Origin: Propionimicrobium sp. PCR01-08-3
Lineage (GTDB): Bacteria; Actinomycetota; Actinomycetes; Propionibacteriales; Propionibacteriaceae
NCBI RefSeq assembly: GCF_030286045.1
Contig: NZ_CP127390.1
Coordinates: 744,001 to 808,000, forward strand
Direction: 5' to 3'
Length of the DNA: 64,000 nt
Of this stretch, positions 51,829 to 60,821 are shown in pieces. The notes below the pieces were generated by a model, which saw only the letters and a program-made list of their open reading frames with translations, made no database searches and was not told the DNA's origin. A program made the translations under genes and the position numbers. Position 1 is the stretch's first letter, and each line of letters starts with the position of its first letter.

Positions 51829-53113
51829 TTCACGAGTCGATGTAATTCACGAAAAGCCCGCCAGCAAAATAAACAAGCGATGGACGATCTTGATCCCGGT
51901 GATCATGTTCATTTACATCATCGCCTATATGGACCGGGTCAATATCGGATTCGGGCTCACGCAAATTCGCGAAGCACTGGATATGTCGGCCTCGCAGGCC
52001 GGTTTCGCGTCCGGTATCTTCTTCGTGGGGTACCTGGTTTTGCAGGTACCAGGCGGATACTTCGCTCAGAAGTGGAGCGCGAAGAAGGTCGTTGCCTGGT
52101 TGATGGTCTTGTGGGGGATCTGCGCAGTCGCAGAGGGCCTCGTCCATAGCTATGGGCAGTTGCTGACGGTGCGATTCATGCTCGGCGTCTTCGAAGGCGG
52201 CGTGCAGCCCGCCCTGATGGTGCTGATCAACCGCTGGTTCCCGCTGTCGGAGAAGACCCGCGCTAATTCGATGTTCATCATGCATAACCCGATCGCAACG
52301 CTTGTCACCGGGCCTTTCGCCGGCCTTCTGCTGTCGTTCGGCGACTGGCGCCTGCTTTTCATCATTCAGGGATTGCTCCCGCTCTTGGGAGTGGCACTGT
52401 GGTGGGTCCTCAGCGCGGACAAGCCCGAGCAGGCGAAATGGTGCAGTGCCGAGGAGTGCGAGCTGCTCAGCAAGAAGAAGGCGGCTGAAGAGGGCCCGGT
52501 CGTCGAATCGGACTGGCGCGCCGCGGTGACGTCACCGTTCGTTTGGCTGTTGGCATTCCTCGGTTTCTTGGTGTGGTTCGGCTTCTACGGCTTGCAGATG
52601 TGGCTTCCTACTCTTCTCAAGCAGTCATTTACGTCGGACTGGGAAGTCGGGCTGGTCTCGACAATTCCGCCCATCGTGACCGCGGCAGCGATCTACCTGA
52701 ATGGCCGCGGTGCCGACAAGGACAAGCGGTATAACCTGCGGGTGGCCGTGCCGCTGATCGCCGGAGGCATCATTTTGGCGTGCTCGACTTTGGTAACCGC
52801 TGATATGCGATGGGTCATCGTCGCGGTTTACGCCATTGCAACCGCCTGCCAGCTGTCGTTCTTCGGGTCGTATTGGACGATCAATTCGTTGCTGGTCAGG
52901 CCGGCAGCCGTCGGTGCCGGCTTCGGCATCATCAACGGCATCGGGAATTTCGGTGGCTTCCTCGGCCCGTACGTGGGCGGATGGATTACCGACGCAACCG
53001 GATCACTGCCGCTGGCGACGATCGTCTTCGGCGGTGCCGTCGTGCTGGCCGGAATCATCGCCCTGGCGTTGAGCGGTGTCGTGCGCAAGGAGCTGGCGGC
53101 CCGCGAAGCCTGA
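51821..53113 (+). CDS. MFS transporter, anion:cation symporter type
   Basis: 430-aa, 12-helix transporter of the ACS family (carboxylates, sugar acids, allantoate-like). Helix 1-2 contains IAYMDRVNIGFGLTQIREAL, and RWFPLSEKTRANSMF in the central part is diagnostic. A cytoplasmic loop of about 45 residues separates the halves. ATG 51821 overlaps the cyclase stop, so co-translation is likely. The imported acid is probably the cyclase substrate. Confidence 0.87.
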   Translation: MSDSRVDVIHEKPASKINKRWTILIPVIMFIYIIAYMDRVNIGFGLTQIREALDMSASQAGFASGIFFVGYLVLQVPGGYFAQKWSAKKVVAWLMVLWGICAVAEGLVHSYGQLLTVRFMLGVFEGGVQPALMVLINRWFPLSEKTRANSMFIMHNPIATLVTGPFAGLLLSFGDWRLLFIIQGLLPLLGVALWWVLSADKPEQAKWCSAEECELLSKKKAAEEGPVVESDWRAAVTSPFVWLLAFLGFLVWFGFYGLQMWLPTLLKQSFTSDWEVGLVSTIPPIVTAAAIYLNGRGADKDKRYNLRVAVPLIAGGIILACSTLVTADMRWVIVAVYAIATACQLSFFGSYWTINSLLVRPAAVGAGFGIINGIGNFGGFLGPYVGGWITDATGSLPLATIVFGGAVVLAGIIALALSGVVRKELAAREA

Positions 53114-53241
53114 ATCGTCGGGGGGTCAGGAGCCCCGCGGCTGTGTCGGCCCGGGTCATAGGTCTGGGCTCCTCCGAAGTGACGTCAGTATGCGTCCGCC
53201 GCGACCGGGCCAATGGCACACCGGCATGCTTTGATCGTGCC

Positions 53242-53970
53242 ATGAAACGCTTCGGTGTGCTGTTGGCGGCTTTCGTGACGGCTGGGTGCTCGCAGCTGGG
53301 TCTCGGCGGGCCTGATCCCGCCGACTACTTCTCGGGGATGGACCTTGACCTTGCCCGGGCGGTCAAATCGGGAGACCACCAGAAGATCGGCAAGGTTCTC
53401 GCGGCCGGTGCCGACGTCGAAGCACAGGGCGCTTATGACCTCACTATCCTGCAGTGGGGTGTGATGGTGAACAGCGCAGCTGGTGTGACTGCGCTGCTGG
53501 ATGCGGGAGCGGTTCCTGATCGCATCGGCTACGGACAGGACGCCGCGTTGCACATGGCAGTGGGTAACACCGCCATGACAAGTGCGCTGCTTGAGGCTGG
53601 CGCCGACCCGAACGGCGTCACCGGCAGTGCGCCGCTGATCGACGTTTGCTTGGTGAGCACTGATGAAGTCTTCGCCAGCTTCGATCTGCTGATGGATGCG
53701 GGTGCTGACGTCACGCAGGTCAACAATTTGGGAGAACTCGCCTTGCATACTTGCGCCCGAACCAACCAGGGCGGTCTGATCATGCAGATGCTCGAAGGTG
53801 GTGCCGACCCCACCGCGGCGACCATCAGCGGAGCCACGTTTCAGGATTACTACTTCGGGTACAACCCGGACGTGCTGAACGATCGCGCCATTGCGGAACG
53901 CAAACAGATCGTCCATTGGCTCGTTGATCATGGATATGACCTCGTTCCGGAAGCCGAACAGTTCCGTTGA
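53242..53970 (+). CDS. Ankyrin-repeat lipoprotein
   Basis: 242-aa lipoprotein: a short signal peptide with lipobox FVTAGC, then about five ankyrin-like repeats (LARAVKSGDHQKIGKVLAAGADVEA, ALLDAGAVP, ALLEAGADP, LLMDAGADV, MLEGGADP). Ankyrin repeats mediate protein contacts on the outer face of the membrane. The start ATG 53242 follows the signal; the longer upstream frame lies inside the MFS gene. The partner is unknown. Confidence 0.82.
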   Translation: MKRFGVLLAAFVTAGCSQLGLGGPDPADYFSGMDLDLARAVKSGDHQKIGKVLAAGADVEAQGAYDLTILQWGVMVNSAAGVTALLDAGAVPDRIGYGQDAALHMAVGNTAMTSALLEAGADPNGVTGSAPLIDVCLVSTDEVFASFDLLMDAGADVTQVNNLGELALHTCARTNQGGLIMQMLEGGADPTAATISGATFQDYYFGYNPDVLNDRAIAERKQIVHWLVDHGYDLVPEAEQFR

Positions 53971-54000
53971 GGTCCGCGCGGGCCCTTCAACGAGCGGCCG

Positions 54001-54897
54001 TCAGCCCTTGACCGCGCCCGCGGTGAGCCCGTCGATCAGATTCCGCTGGACAAGCATGAACCCGATCAACACGGGAAGCGCCGCGAGTACGCCGCCTGCC
54101 GTCAGCAGATCCCAACGGATCTGATATTCCCCGATCATCAACTGCAAACCGATCGGTATGGTATTTGTTTGTGGTGATTTTGTGAACGTCAATGCATACA
54201 AGAATTCATTCCACGAGTAGATAAAGGCATATGTTCCTGCAGCCGTCATGCCGGGGCGCATGAGCGGAAACAGCACATAACGGATCATTTGGGGTCCGGT
54301 CGCTCCATCGATCCTTGCTGCTTCGTCCAATTGAGCTGGTATGGAATCGAGGAAGCCCTTCAAGAGCCAAGTCGCAAACGGAGTAGCGAAGGTCGTATTG
54401 ACGAATATCAGACCGAGTAAGTTGTCCAGTAGCCCGAACGTACGCAACTCCTGCTGGAGGGGGATCACCAGCAGCACGGCCGGGAACAACTGGGCGATGA
54501 GAAGCGATGTCAGTAAGGTGCTGCGTCCCCTGAACCGAAAGCGGGACAAACCAATCGCTGCGAAAGACGCACAGATCAGGGAGAGCGCAACGGTGCCCGC
54601 TGCGACGATCGCCGAATTGCGTAGGAACAGCACAAAATCGGTGCTTGCAAATAGATCGCGGTATCCGTCCAGGCTTGGGCTCCCGGGCAGCAGTGTCGCA
54701 CCTGGTGCGATGAGCTCCTCGCGCGGCGTGAGTGAGGTCAGAAGCATGACGATGTACGGCCCAAGAGTCAACACCAGCCAACCGATGACGAGCAGGCTGA
54801 TAACTCCGGTCTGGATACGTGATCGAGTGCGCTTGTTCAGCGCGGGTCCCGAATCGACGATGTTTCGAGGCTGTGCTGCGATATCAACGGCTGTCAT
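54001..54897 (-). CDS. Sugar ABC transporter permease (MalG type)
   Basis: 298-aa permease, six helices, EAA loop DEAARIDGATGPQMIRYVLFP near 195-215 and the MalG-type ending RNLIDGLTAGAVKG. It is the last gene of a four-gene operon and its start overlaps the preceding permease stop by four bases. No ATPase is encoded. Confidence 0.9.
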   Translation of the reverse strand: MTAVDIAAQPRNIVDSGPALNKRTRSRIQTGVISLLVIGWLVLTLGPYIVMLLTSLTPREELIAPGATLLPGSPSLDGYRDLFASTDFVLFLRNSAIVAAGTVALSLICASFAAIGLSRFRFRGRSTLLTSLLIAQLFPAVLLVIPLQQELRTFGLLDNLLGLIFVNTTFATPFATWLLKGFLDSIPAQLDEAARIDGATGPQMIRYVLFPLMRPGMTAAGTYAFIYSWNEFLYALTFTKSPQTNTIPIGLQLMIGEYQIRWDLLTAGGVLAALPVLIGFMLVQRNLIDGLTAGAVKG

Positions 54898-55817
54898 CGG
54901 TTCTCCTCGGTCTTGTTGGACAACCGCACGTAGATGATGACGAAGATCATCAGGAACGCTGCCTGCACCATGGCGTAGGCGGACCCGACACCGAAATCAC
55001 CACTCTTGTAGGCGGTGAGATACGCCTGCAATGGCACGGTTGTGGTCGCCTCGGCCGGTCCGCCGCCGGTCAGGATAAAGGCAAGATCGACGTAGTTTGC
55101 GGTCCAGATGATGCGCAGCAGTAGGGTCACCATGATCGTCGGGACGATATGGGGGACCGTGACATGCCAGAACACCTGCAGCGCACTGCAACCATCCACC
55201 CGTCCGGCCTCCACCACATCCTTGGGAACGCTTTGCAGCGCGGCGAGGATCATGACCGCAAAGAACGGGATGCCCTGCCACACATCGACCATGATCAGCG
55301 ATGGCAGAGCAGTATCGGGATTACTGAGCCACTGGACCGGCGCATCGATGAATCCTAAACCCATGATCAGACGATTGATCAATCCATGGTTAGGGTCGAG
55401 CAACCACATCCACATCAAGGCCACCAGCACGCTGGGAGTCGCCCACGGGATCATTACGAGACCTCGGACGACACCGCGCAGCGGAAACTTGTTGTTAAGT
55501 AGGAGTGCTCCGATCATGCCGAAGGTGAATTGCAGCGCGACTGCCCCGAACGTCCAGGTGAGTGACACCCGAATGTAGTGCCAGAACCTCGGATCGGCGA
55601 AGATCGTGGCGAAATTCTCGCTACCGACGAAGCCGTTGATGCCACCCAGCAAGGACGCTTCGTTCATCGACAGCCAGACCGATCGTCCGATGGGAAAGAC
55701 TACAAAGGTACAGAGCAGGATGATGATCGGAAGCAGATAGAAGATGGGCTCGAGGGCGGCAAGACCGCGGCGGGAGCCGCGGCCCTGCCCTGCCTTTTCG
55801 ACCGTTGCGGTGCTCAT
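54894..55817 (-). CDS. Sugar ABC transporter permease (MalF type)
   Basis: 307-aa permease with an EAA loop near residues 200-220 (VVEAGRVDGCSALQVFWHVT). The order GntR, binding protein, MalF, MalG is typical. The start ATG 55817 lies 3 bases after the stop of the binding-protein gene. Confidence 0.9.
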   Translation of the reverse strand: MSTATVEKAGQGRGSRRGLAALEPIFYLLPIIILLCTFVVFPIGRSVWLSMNEASLLGGINGFVGSENFATIFADPRFWHYIRVSLTWTFGAVALQFTFGMIGALLLNNKFPLRGVVRGLVMIPWATPSVLVALMWMWLLDPNHGLINRLIMGLGFIDAPVQWLSNPDTALPSLIMVDVWQGIPFFAVMILAALQSVPKDVVEAGRVDGCSALQVFWHVTVPHIVPTIMVTLLLRIIWTANYVDLAFILTGGGPAEATTTVPLQAYLTAYKSGDFGVGSAYAMVQAAFLMIFVIIYVRLSNKTEENR

Positions 55818-55820
55818 GGT

Positions 55821-57086
55821 CTACTTGGACATGTCGGAGGCGAGCTGGTCGAGCATCTCCTGCGAGGTCGTCTGCCCGAGGAACGCTGCCTGGATCGCGG
55901 GGCTCCAGGTGGCGTTGGCAACGTTCGAGGTTCCGGGAAGCGCAGGCCAGCTGACCGCGGTCTCCTGTGCCTGCAGCGCAACCTGTAGTGCCTCATCGGA
56001 TTGATAGAACTCATCCTCGCGTGACGATGTCAGGACGGGAAGTTGACCCTGTGCAGACTTGCTCATGGTCAGCATCGGTTCCTTGGACGATAACCATGAC
56101 ATCCACTCCCAGGCGGCGTCTTTGTTCTGGGACGACGAGAGTAGAACGTTGCCGCTCATGGTGCCAAGCGTCGGTCCGTCGCCAGGCATCTTGACTACGC
56201 CGAGATCGTCACCTAACGCCTCCCTCATGGCCGCCAGAGAGCCCGGATGGTGAATGAGCATGGCAGTCTGGCCGCCTTGGAAGTTGGCCGTTACTTGCGC
56301 GAATGCGGCGCTGATAGATCCCGGGGGAGCAGCATGCAATCGAGATTCGATGTCTAGGTAGTCCTGGTTCACCTTTGCGGCGGTCGAGTCGTTGAGAATG
56401 ACCTGGCCTGAGTCGTCCACCATCTTGGCACCACCGGAAAGCATCCATGCAGCCCACTGATCTTGGCCACCGGCACCACCTCGGACATCCAGGCCATAGC
56501 GATTCGCTCCAGCGTCGGTCAGTTTTTCGGATGCGGCGAGGACGTCTTCGTGGCTTACCGGTGCGTCCATGTCTATCTCGGCAAAGAAGGACTTCCGGTA
56601 GTACATGTAGATCGTGACGAACTGGTGGGGCAGCATGTAGACGGTGTCATCGCCGGGCACCTTACCGGTGGCCCACAACCCTTCGACCACGTCGGTCTTG
56701 CCGTCCCAGGAGTTGACGTAATCATCCAGCGGGTCGATGGCCTTCTGACTGACCAACTGGCCAAGCCACCAGTCCTTGAATCGGCAGGCGTCCGGTCCGG
56801 TGCCGGAGCTGAGCGCCGAGACGAGTTGGTCCTGATACTGCGCGAGTGGGATCGTCTGGAGGTTCACGTGGATGCGGTCCTGGGACGAATTGAATTGCTC
56901 TGCGAGATCCTGCCAGGTGGTGTCAGTCGAATCATCCTGCCAGAACCAGTAGCTGACCTCGCCGCCCGCATCGCCGGTGGCACCGGCTGATGATTCTGTC
57001 TGCGATCCTCCGCAGCCGGCAACTGTGATGGGCAGTGCCGCGAATCCGGCAAGGCCGGCCATCTTGAGCAAGGTTCGTCGCTGCAT
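55821..57086 (-). CDS. Sugar ABC binding lipoprotein with twin-Arg-like signal
   Basis: 421-aa extracellular solute-binding protein, family 1. The N-terminus MQRRTLLKMAGLAGFAALP with lipobox TVAGC has a twin-arginine-like charge pair before the lipobox, so Tat export of a lipoprotein is possible. The domain shows SYWFWQDDS and MLIHHPGSLAAMREA. ATG 57086 follows AAGGAAT; an in-frame start eight codons upstream is less good. Regulated by the GntR gene just upstream. The sugar is unknown. Confidence 0.87.
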   Translation of the reverse strand: MQRRTLLKMAGLAGFAALPITVAGCGGSQTESSAGATGDAGGEVSYWFWQDDSTDTTWQDLAEQFNSSQDRIHVNLQTIPLAQYQDQLVSALSSGTGPDACRFKDWWLGQLVSQKAIDPLDDYVNSWDGKTDVVEGLWATGKVPGDDTVYMLPHQFVTIYMYYRKSFFAEIDMDAPVSHEDVLAASEKLTDAGANRYGLDVRGGAGGQDQWAAWMLSGGAKMVDDSGQVILNDSTAAKVNQDYLDIESRLHAAPPGSISAAFAQVTANFQGGQTAMLIHHPGSLAAMREALGDDLGVVKMPGDGPTLGTMSGNVLLSSSQNKDAAWEWMSWLSSKEPMLTMSKSAQGQLPVLTSSREDEFYQSDEALQVALQAQETAVSWPALPGTSNVANATWSPAIQAAFLGQTTSQEMLDQLASDMSK

Positions 57087-57099
57087 GGTTGTATTCCTT

Positions 57100-57822
57100 T
57101 CAGTTGCCAACGGCTTGTGCCCTGCCTCGGGCGGTTTCCGTGGTCGGTTTGTTCGTCATCTCCCGAGAGGCGATGCGCGATTGGACGTCATAGAAATGGG
57201 CGTCCAGTCGGTGTACCGCCAGTTGCAGATCGTTGTTGATCAGCGCATTCACGATGGCTTTGTGGATCGCCGCGGTCTGACTGAGACTGGTCGTCCTGGT
57301 TATCGAACTGGGCGCCTGCCGGAACAGCGACCAGAATCCTCCGATGAATCCTTCTAAGGCCTTATTGCGAAGTCCGGCAAACAGCATGGTGTGGAACTGT
57401 TCGTCCAGTTCCAAGAATGGCCGCTCAAGCCGAGCGTTGCGGATCATGGAATCAGCGAGCGCGTCGAGTTCGTTCATGCGTTGCTGACTCATGCCCTGGG
57501 CAGCCACCGGGAGAAATGAGTGCTCGAGAACACGCCGTACCTGAAGTGTCTGCAACAGGTTTTCGCGGTTCGGTTCCATCGATAGCGCCAGGTGCTCGCC
57601 GAACAGAACGGGGTCGAAGCTGACCAACCGGCGACGGGCTCCTTGACGGCCTTCGACGACTCCGATCGCCTGCATGGCGACGAGCGCCTCGCGTACGCTC
57701 TGACGACTCATGCCGAGTTGCAACGCAAGTCTGGGCTCAGACGGCAAGCAATCACCCGACCTCAGCCCGGACTGACGCAGTGCAACGAGCACTCGCTCGT
57801 GAGCTGGCAATAGCCCGACCAT
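57100..57822 (-). CDS. FadR-subfamily GntR regulator of sugar ABC operon
   Basis: 240-aa winged-helix regulator with FCD domain: HTH at residues about 10-75 (GDCLPSEPRLALQLGMSRQSVREALVAM), then the helical ligand domain. The ATG at 57822 has SD GAGGGGG; a GTG at 57858 is less good. It is the first gene of the binding-protein/permease operon (13-nt gap) and divergent from transketolase. Two TTGTC-type operators lie between them, so it probably controls both directions. Confidence 0.88.
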   Translation of the reverse strand: MVGLLPAHERVLVALRQSGLRSGDCLPSEPRLALQLGMSRQSVREALVAMQAIGVVEGRQGARRRLVSFDPVLFGEHLALSMEPNRENLLQTLQVRRVLEHSFLPVAAQGMSQQRMNELDALADSMIRNARLERPFLELDEQFHTMLFAGLRNKALEGFIGGFWSLFRQAPSSITRTTSLSQTAAIHKAIVNALINNDLQLAVHRLDAHFYDVQSRIASREMTNKPTTETARGRAQAVGN

Positions 57823-57876
57823 TGATCCCCCTCGATCGCTGATGAGTTGTGCGCCCACTCTGGTCCAACGTGTTTA

Positions 57877-57918
57877 TTGTCCGACAGGTGACTCCGGCTG
57901 GCTACTCCTGTCGGACAA
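57877..57918. promoter_or_regulatory. Pair of FadR-type operators
   Basis: TTGTCCGACAGG (57877-57888) and its exact reverse complement CCTGTCGGACAA (57907-57918) lie 30 bp apart. Each is itself a near-palindrome with the TTGTCnGACA core recognised by FadR-type GntR proteins. They sit in the GntR-transketolase divergent region. Confidence 0.8.
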
Positions 57919-57994
57919 GTTATGCGTTAACCGTCCGGCTTGGGAAACAATGCTGTCGTCCTCACCAAAGAAGATCATTGATGATCGGAGCACC

Positions 57995-59983
57995 ATGAAC
58001 GGCACGGCGGAACAACACGCAATCGCAGTAGCTCGGGCGTTGGTGATGGATGCTGTGCAACAAGCCGGAAACGGTCACCCCGGCGCGGCCATCTCGCTGG
58101 CACCCACCGCTTATGCCCTGTGGACGCACACATTGCGCTTCGACCCCGATCACCCCGATTGGCCCAACCGCGACCGATTCGTATTGTCGAACGGGCATGC
58201 GTCGGCGCTGCTCTACAGCGTCTTGCATCTGACCGGCTATGACCTTGGCATGGGCGATCTGAAGCAATTACGACAGTTTGGTTCTCGTACTCCGGCCCAT
58301 CCGGAATACAGACTGACGGTCGGCGTCGACACCACGACCGGTCCGCTCGGTCAGGGAGTCGCGACAGCTGTCGGGATGGCGATCGGAGAGCGCTATCTCG
58401 AGCAACAGTTCGCTGGCTACCCGGGCCTGGTCGATTTCCGGACCTGGTCGATAGTCGGCGACGGTTGCCTCGAAGAGGGACTCAGCAGCGAGGCCTGCTC
58501 GCTGGCGGGCCACCTCGGCCTCGGCAAACTCAATGTCATCTATGACGACAATGAAATCAGCATTGACGGTGAAACCAATCTGGCCTTCAGCGAGGACGTT
58601 CGCGAGCGCTTTGAGTCCTATGGCTGGCAGGTGCTCGAAGTCGCGGATGGCAATGATGGTGAGGCGCTGCGCGCGAGCTTCGATGTGGCCAAGGCGGAGG
58701 TGCAAAGGCCGAGCCTGATCATCGTTCGCACAGCGATTGCCTATGGTGCCCCGAAGTTGCAGGGGAGCGCGGCGACGCACGGCAGCCCACTCGGAGCCGA
58801 GGAGATCCGCGGAGCCAAACAGTTCTATGGGCTCGATCCGGACCAGGATTTCGCAGTGTCGGACGAGGACTACCAGCAGTGGAGAGCCGCCGTGGACAGT
58901 CATCGGGCGGAATACCAGGACTGGCTCGAAATCGAGCGGCAGATGCTGGATGGCGGGCGAAAAGACGCGGCCATGTGGCAAAGGCTCCGTGACCAGAGCA
59001 CTCCGGACGGCGCCCTGGACGCGGTGCGGCAGGCCGGAGCCGCTTTGAGCGGCGACTATCCCGTTCGGCAAATGTCGGGGTTCGTCCTCCAAACCGTGGC
59101 CGATCGTTTCAGTGAGGTCATCGGTGGATCGGCGGATCTCACCGGGCCGACCAATAGCCAGATCGATGGGGCCGAGGTGTTCACGCGGGAGCACGCTGGG
59201 CGGCAGATCCACTTCGGTATCCGCGAGCATGTCATGGCGGCTGCGGGCAACGGGCTGGCGCTGCTGGGGTTGCGTCCGTTCGTAGCGACTTTCCTTGCAT
59301 TCAGCGACTATCAACGACCGGCTATCCGGTTGGCGGCACTGATGGGTCTGCCCACGACGTTCGTGTTGACACATGACGCAATCACCGCGACAGGCGACGG
59401 TCCCACTCATCAACCGGTCGAGCAATTGATTAGTCTTCGCGCGATGCCGAATATCAATGTCTGGCGTCCAGGAACCGGGGCGGAAGTCGGCGCTGCCTGG
59501 GCGTCCGCATTGGAGCAGGCGGTAACGCCTACCGCGCTATGCCTGAGTCGTTCGACGGTGCTGGCCGAGGTCGGCTCGGACAAAGCGGACGATGCGGCGC
59601 GCGGTGGTTACGTGCTTTCCGAAGCGGCTGCAGGCAAGCCGGAGGCGGTCATCATCGCGACCGGATCGGAGATCGGGATCAGTCTTGAGGCTCAGAGAAT
59701 GCTTGCGGAGCAGGGAGTCAACGCACGAGTGGTCTCGCTGCCCTGCTGGGAGGTGTTCGAGCAACAAGACGTGGCCTACAAAGATGGCGTGCTTCCTGGT
59801 GGCATCCCGCGAGTGTCCGTCGAAGCGGGATCCGCATTGGGCTGGTGTCGCTATGTGGCTCCGAATGGTTCATCGGTCGCCATCGATACATTCGGTGCCT
59901 GCGGCCAAGGGGACGACGTCATGGCGCATTTCGGATTCACGGCTGCTAACGTCGCAGACCATGTGCTGACCGCGCTTCGGTAG
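57995..59983 (+). CDS. tkt: Transketolase
   Basis: 662-aa thiamine-pyrophosphate enzyme that moves two-carbon units between sugar phosphates. TPP site: NGHPGAA (His28) near the N-terminus and GDGCLEEGLSSEACSLAGHL ... YDDNEISIDG near 155-185. The pyrimidine domain contains FGIREHVMAAAGNGLAL with the catalytic Glu; THDAITATGDGPTHQP and the C-terminal domain are normal. ATG 57995 follows CGGAG. Divergent from the GntR operon, so it appears to be an inducible paralogue linked to sugar uptake rather than the housekeeping copy, which I would expect beside tal and zwf. Confidence 0.93.
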   Translation: MNGTAEQHAIAVARALVMDAVQQAGNGHPGAAISLAPTAYALWTHTLRFDPDHPDWPNRDRFVLSNGHASALLYSVLHLTGYDLGMGDLKQLRQFGSRTPAHPEYRLTVGVDTTTGPLGQGVATAVGMAIGERYLEQQFAGYPGLVDFRTWSIVGDGCLEEGLSSEACSLAGHLGLGKLNVIYDDNEISIDGETNLAFSEDVRERFESYGWQVLEVADGNDGEALRASFDVAKAEVQRPSLIIVRTAIAYGAPKLQGSAATHGSPLGAEEIRGAKQFYGLDPDQDFAVSDEDYQQWRAAVDSHRAEYQDWLEIERQMLDGGRKDAAMWQRLRDQSTPDGALDAVRQAGAALSGDYPVRQMSGFVLQTVADRFSEVIGGSADLTGPTNSQIDGAEVFTREHAGRQIHFGIREHVMAAAGNGLALLGLRPFVATFLAFSDYQRPAIRLAALMGLPTTFVLTHDAITATGDGPTHQPVEQLISLRAMPNINVWRPGTGAEVGAAWASALEQAVTPTALCLSRSTVLAEVGSDKADDAARGGYVLSEAAAGKPEAVIIATGSEIGISLEAQRMLAEQGVNARVVSLPCWEVFEQQDVAYKDGVLPGGIPRVSVEAGSALGWCRYVAPNGSSVAIDTFGACGQGDDVMAHFGFTAANVADHVLTALR

Positions 59984-60017
59984 GCGATCGATGCGTCCTT
60001 CTTCGTAACGCATGACC

Positions 60018-60761
60018 TCATCGATGTCGGGTCACCTCGAACGTGATCTCACTGCCCCTATGCCAATCGCGTGAATATAGTACGGGTCGTCCGGTTTCGT
60101 TGCGATGCTGCTGGACGAGCAACAAGTAGGGCGTGGTCGCGTCTTCGCCGAGCTGCTCGGCGACATCGTCAGGTAGGCACTGCGCTGAAATCTGGGTAAC
60201 TGACTGCACCACGTGGACGCCATAGATGTCCAATAGCTCAAAAAGAGAGCCGGACCAGTCCACGGCGTCAAGGGCATCCGAGATGAACGATCTCGGAAAG
60301 CTATCCTCGCTGTATACGAGAGTGACTCCCCGTTGTTTGCGGACTCTCGCCAAACGGATGACCGGTTCGTTGGCTACGACCCCAAGCTCCTCGCGTTCCT
60401 TCTTATCCGGGTCGTTCATAGTGATCGAAAGCACCTGATTGCTCAGCTTGAGACCGCGGCTCGCGGCCATTTCGGTCACTCCTTCGAGCCTGGTGAGCGG
60501 CCTCAGGAGTTCTGGCGTGGCGGAATAGAAGCGTCCGGCACCCTTCTTGGAGAAGACAATCCCTTCCTGCTCGAGGAAGCGATAGGCCTCGCGGACGGTG
60601 GTGCGTCCGACACCAAGTGCCTTGACCACTTCTGCTTCGGACGGGAGTCTCGCTCCGGTTTGGTATCCGCGTTTTTCGATGAGATCGATGATGGCATCGC
60701 GGACGGTGAGTGCGCGTGATTGTGTGCCATTCCCGGGAACGCCGCTTATTGCCATAACCAT
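60018..60761 (-). CDS. GntR regulator, HutC/UTRA subfamily
   Basis: 247-aa regulator: HTH at residues about 20-80 (GARLPSEAEVVKALGVGRTTVREAYRFL), then a UTRA effector domain (VIRLARVRKQRGVTLVYSEDSF, PYLLLVQQHRN). It lies downstream of the ribose-type ABC genes on the same strand, after a hairpin, and may regulate them. ATG 60761 or ATG 60755 is the start; neither has a clear SD, and leaderless translation is possible. Convergent with transketolase. Confidence 0.87.
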   Translation of the reverse strand: MVMAISGVPGNGTQSRALTVRDAIIDLIEKRGYQTGARLPSEAEVVKALGVGRTTVREAYRFLEQEGIVFSKKGAGRFYSATPELLRPLTRLEGVTEMAASRGLKLSNQVLSITMNDPDKKEREELGVVANEPVIRLARVRKQRGVTLVYSEDSFPRSFISDALDAVDWSGSLFELLDIYGVHVVQSVTQISAQCLPDDVAEQLGEDATTPYLLLVQQHRNETGRPVLYSRDWHRGSEITFEVTRHR

Positions 60762-60774
60762 AATCTAAGGGGTA

Positions 60775-60810
60775 ACCCGGGGGACTACGTCAAATGCAGT
60801 CACCCCGGGT
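60775..60810 (-). terminator. Hairpin between ribose-type binding protein and gntR
   Basis: Arms ACCCGGGG(G)ACT and AGTCACCCCGGGT (one bulge) with an 11-nt loop. It probably attenuates transcription from the transporter into the regulator gene. Confidence 0.55.
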
Positions 60811-60821
60811 CACGAACCCAT

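Noticed and set aside
49097-53113. Complete integrated prophage or island with att sites
   Set aside because: No integrase and no second copy of the tRNA 3' end was found in the window.
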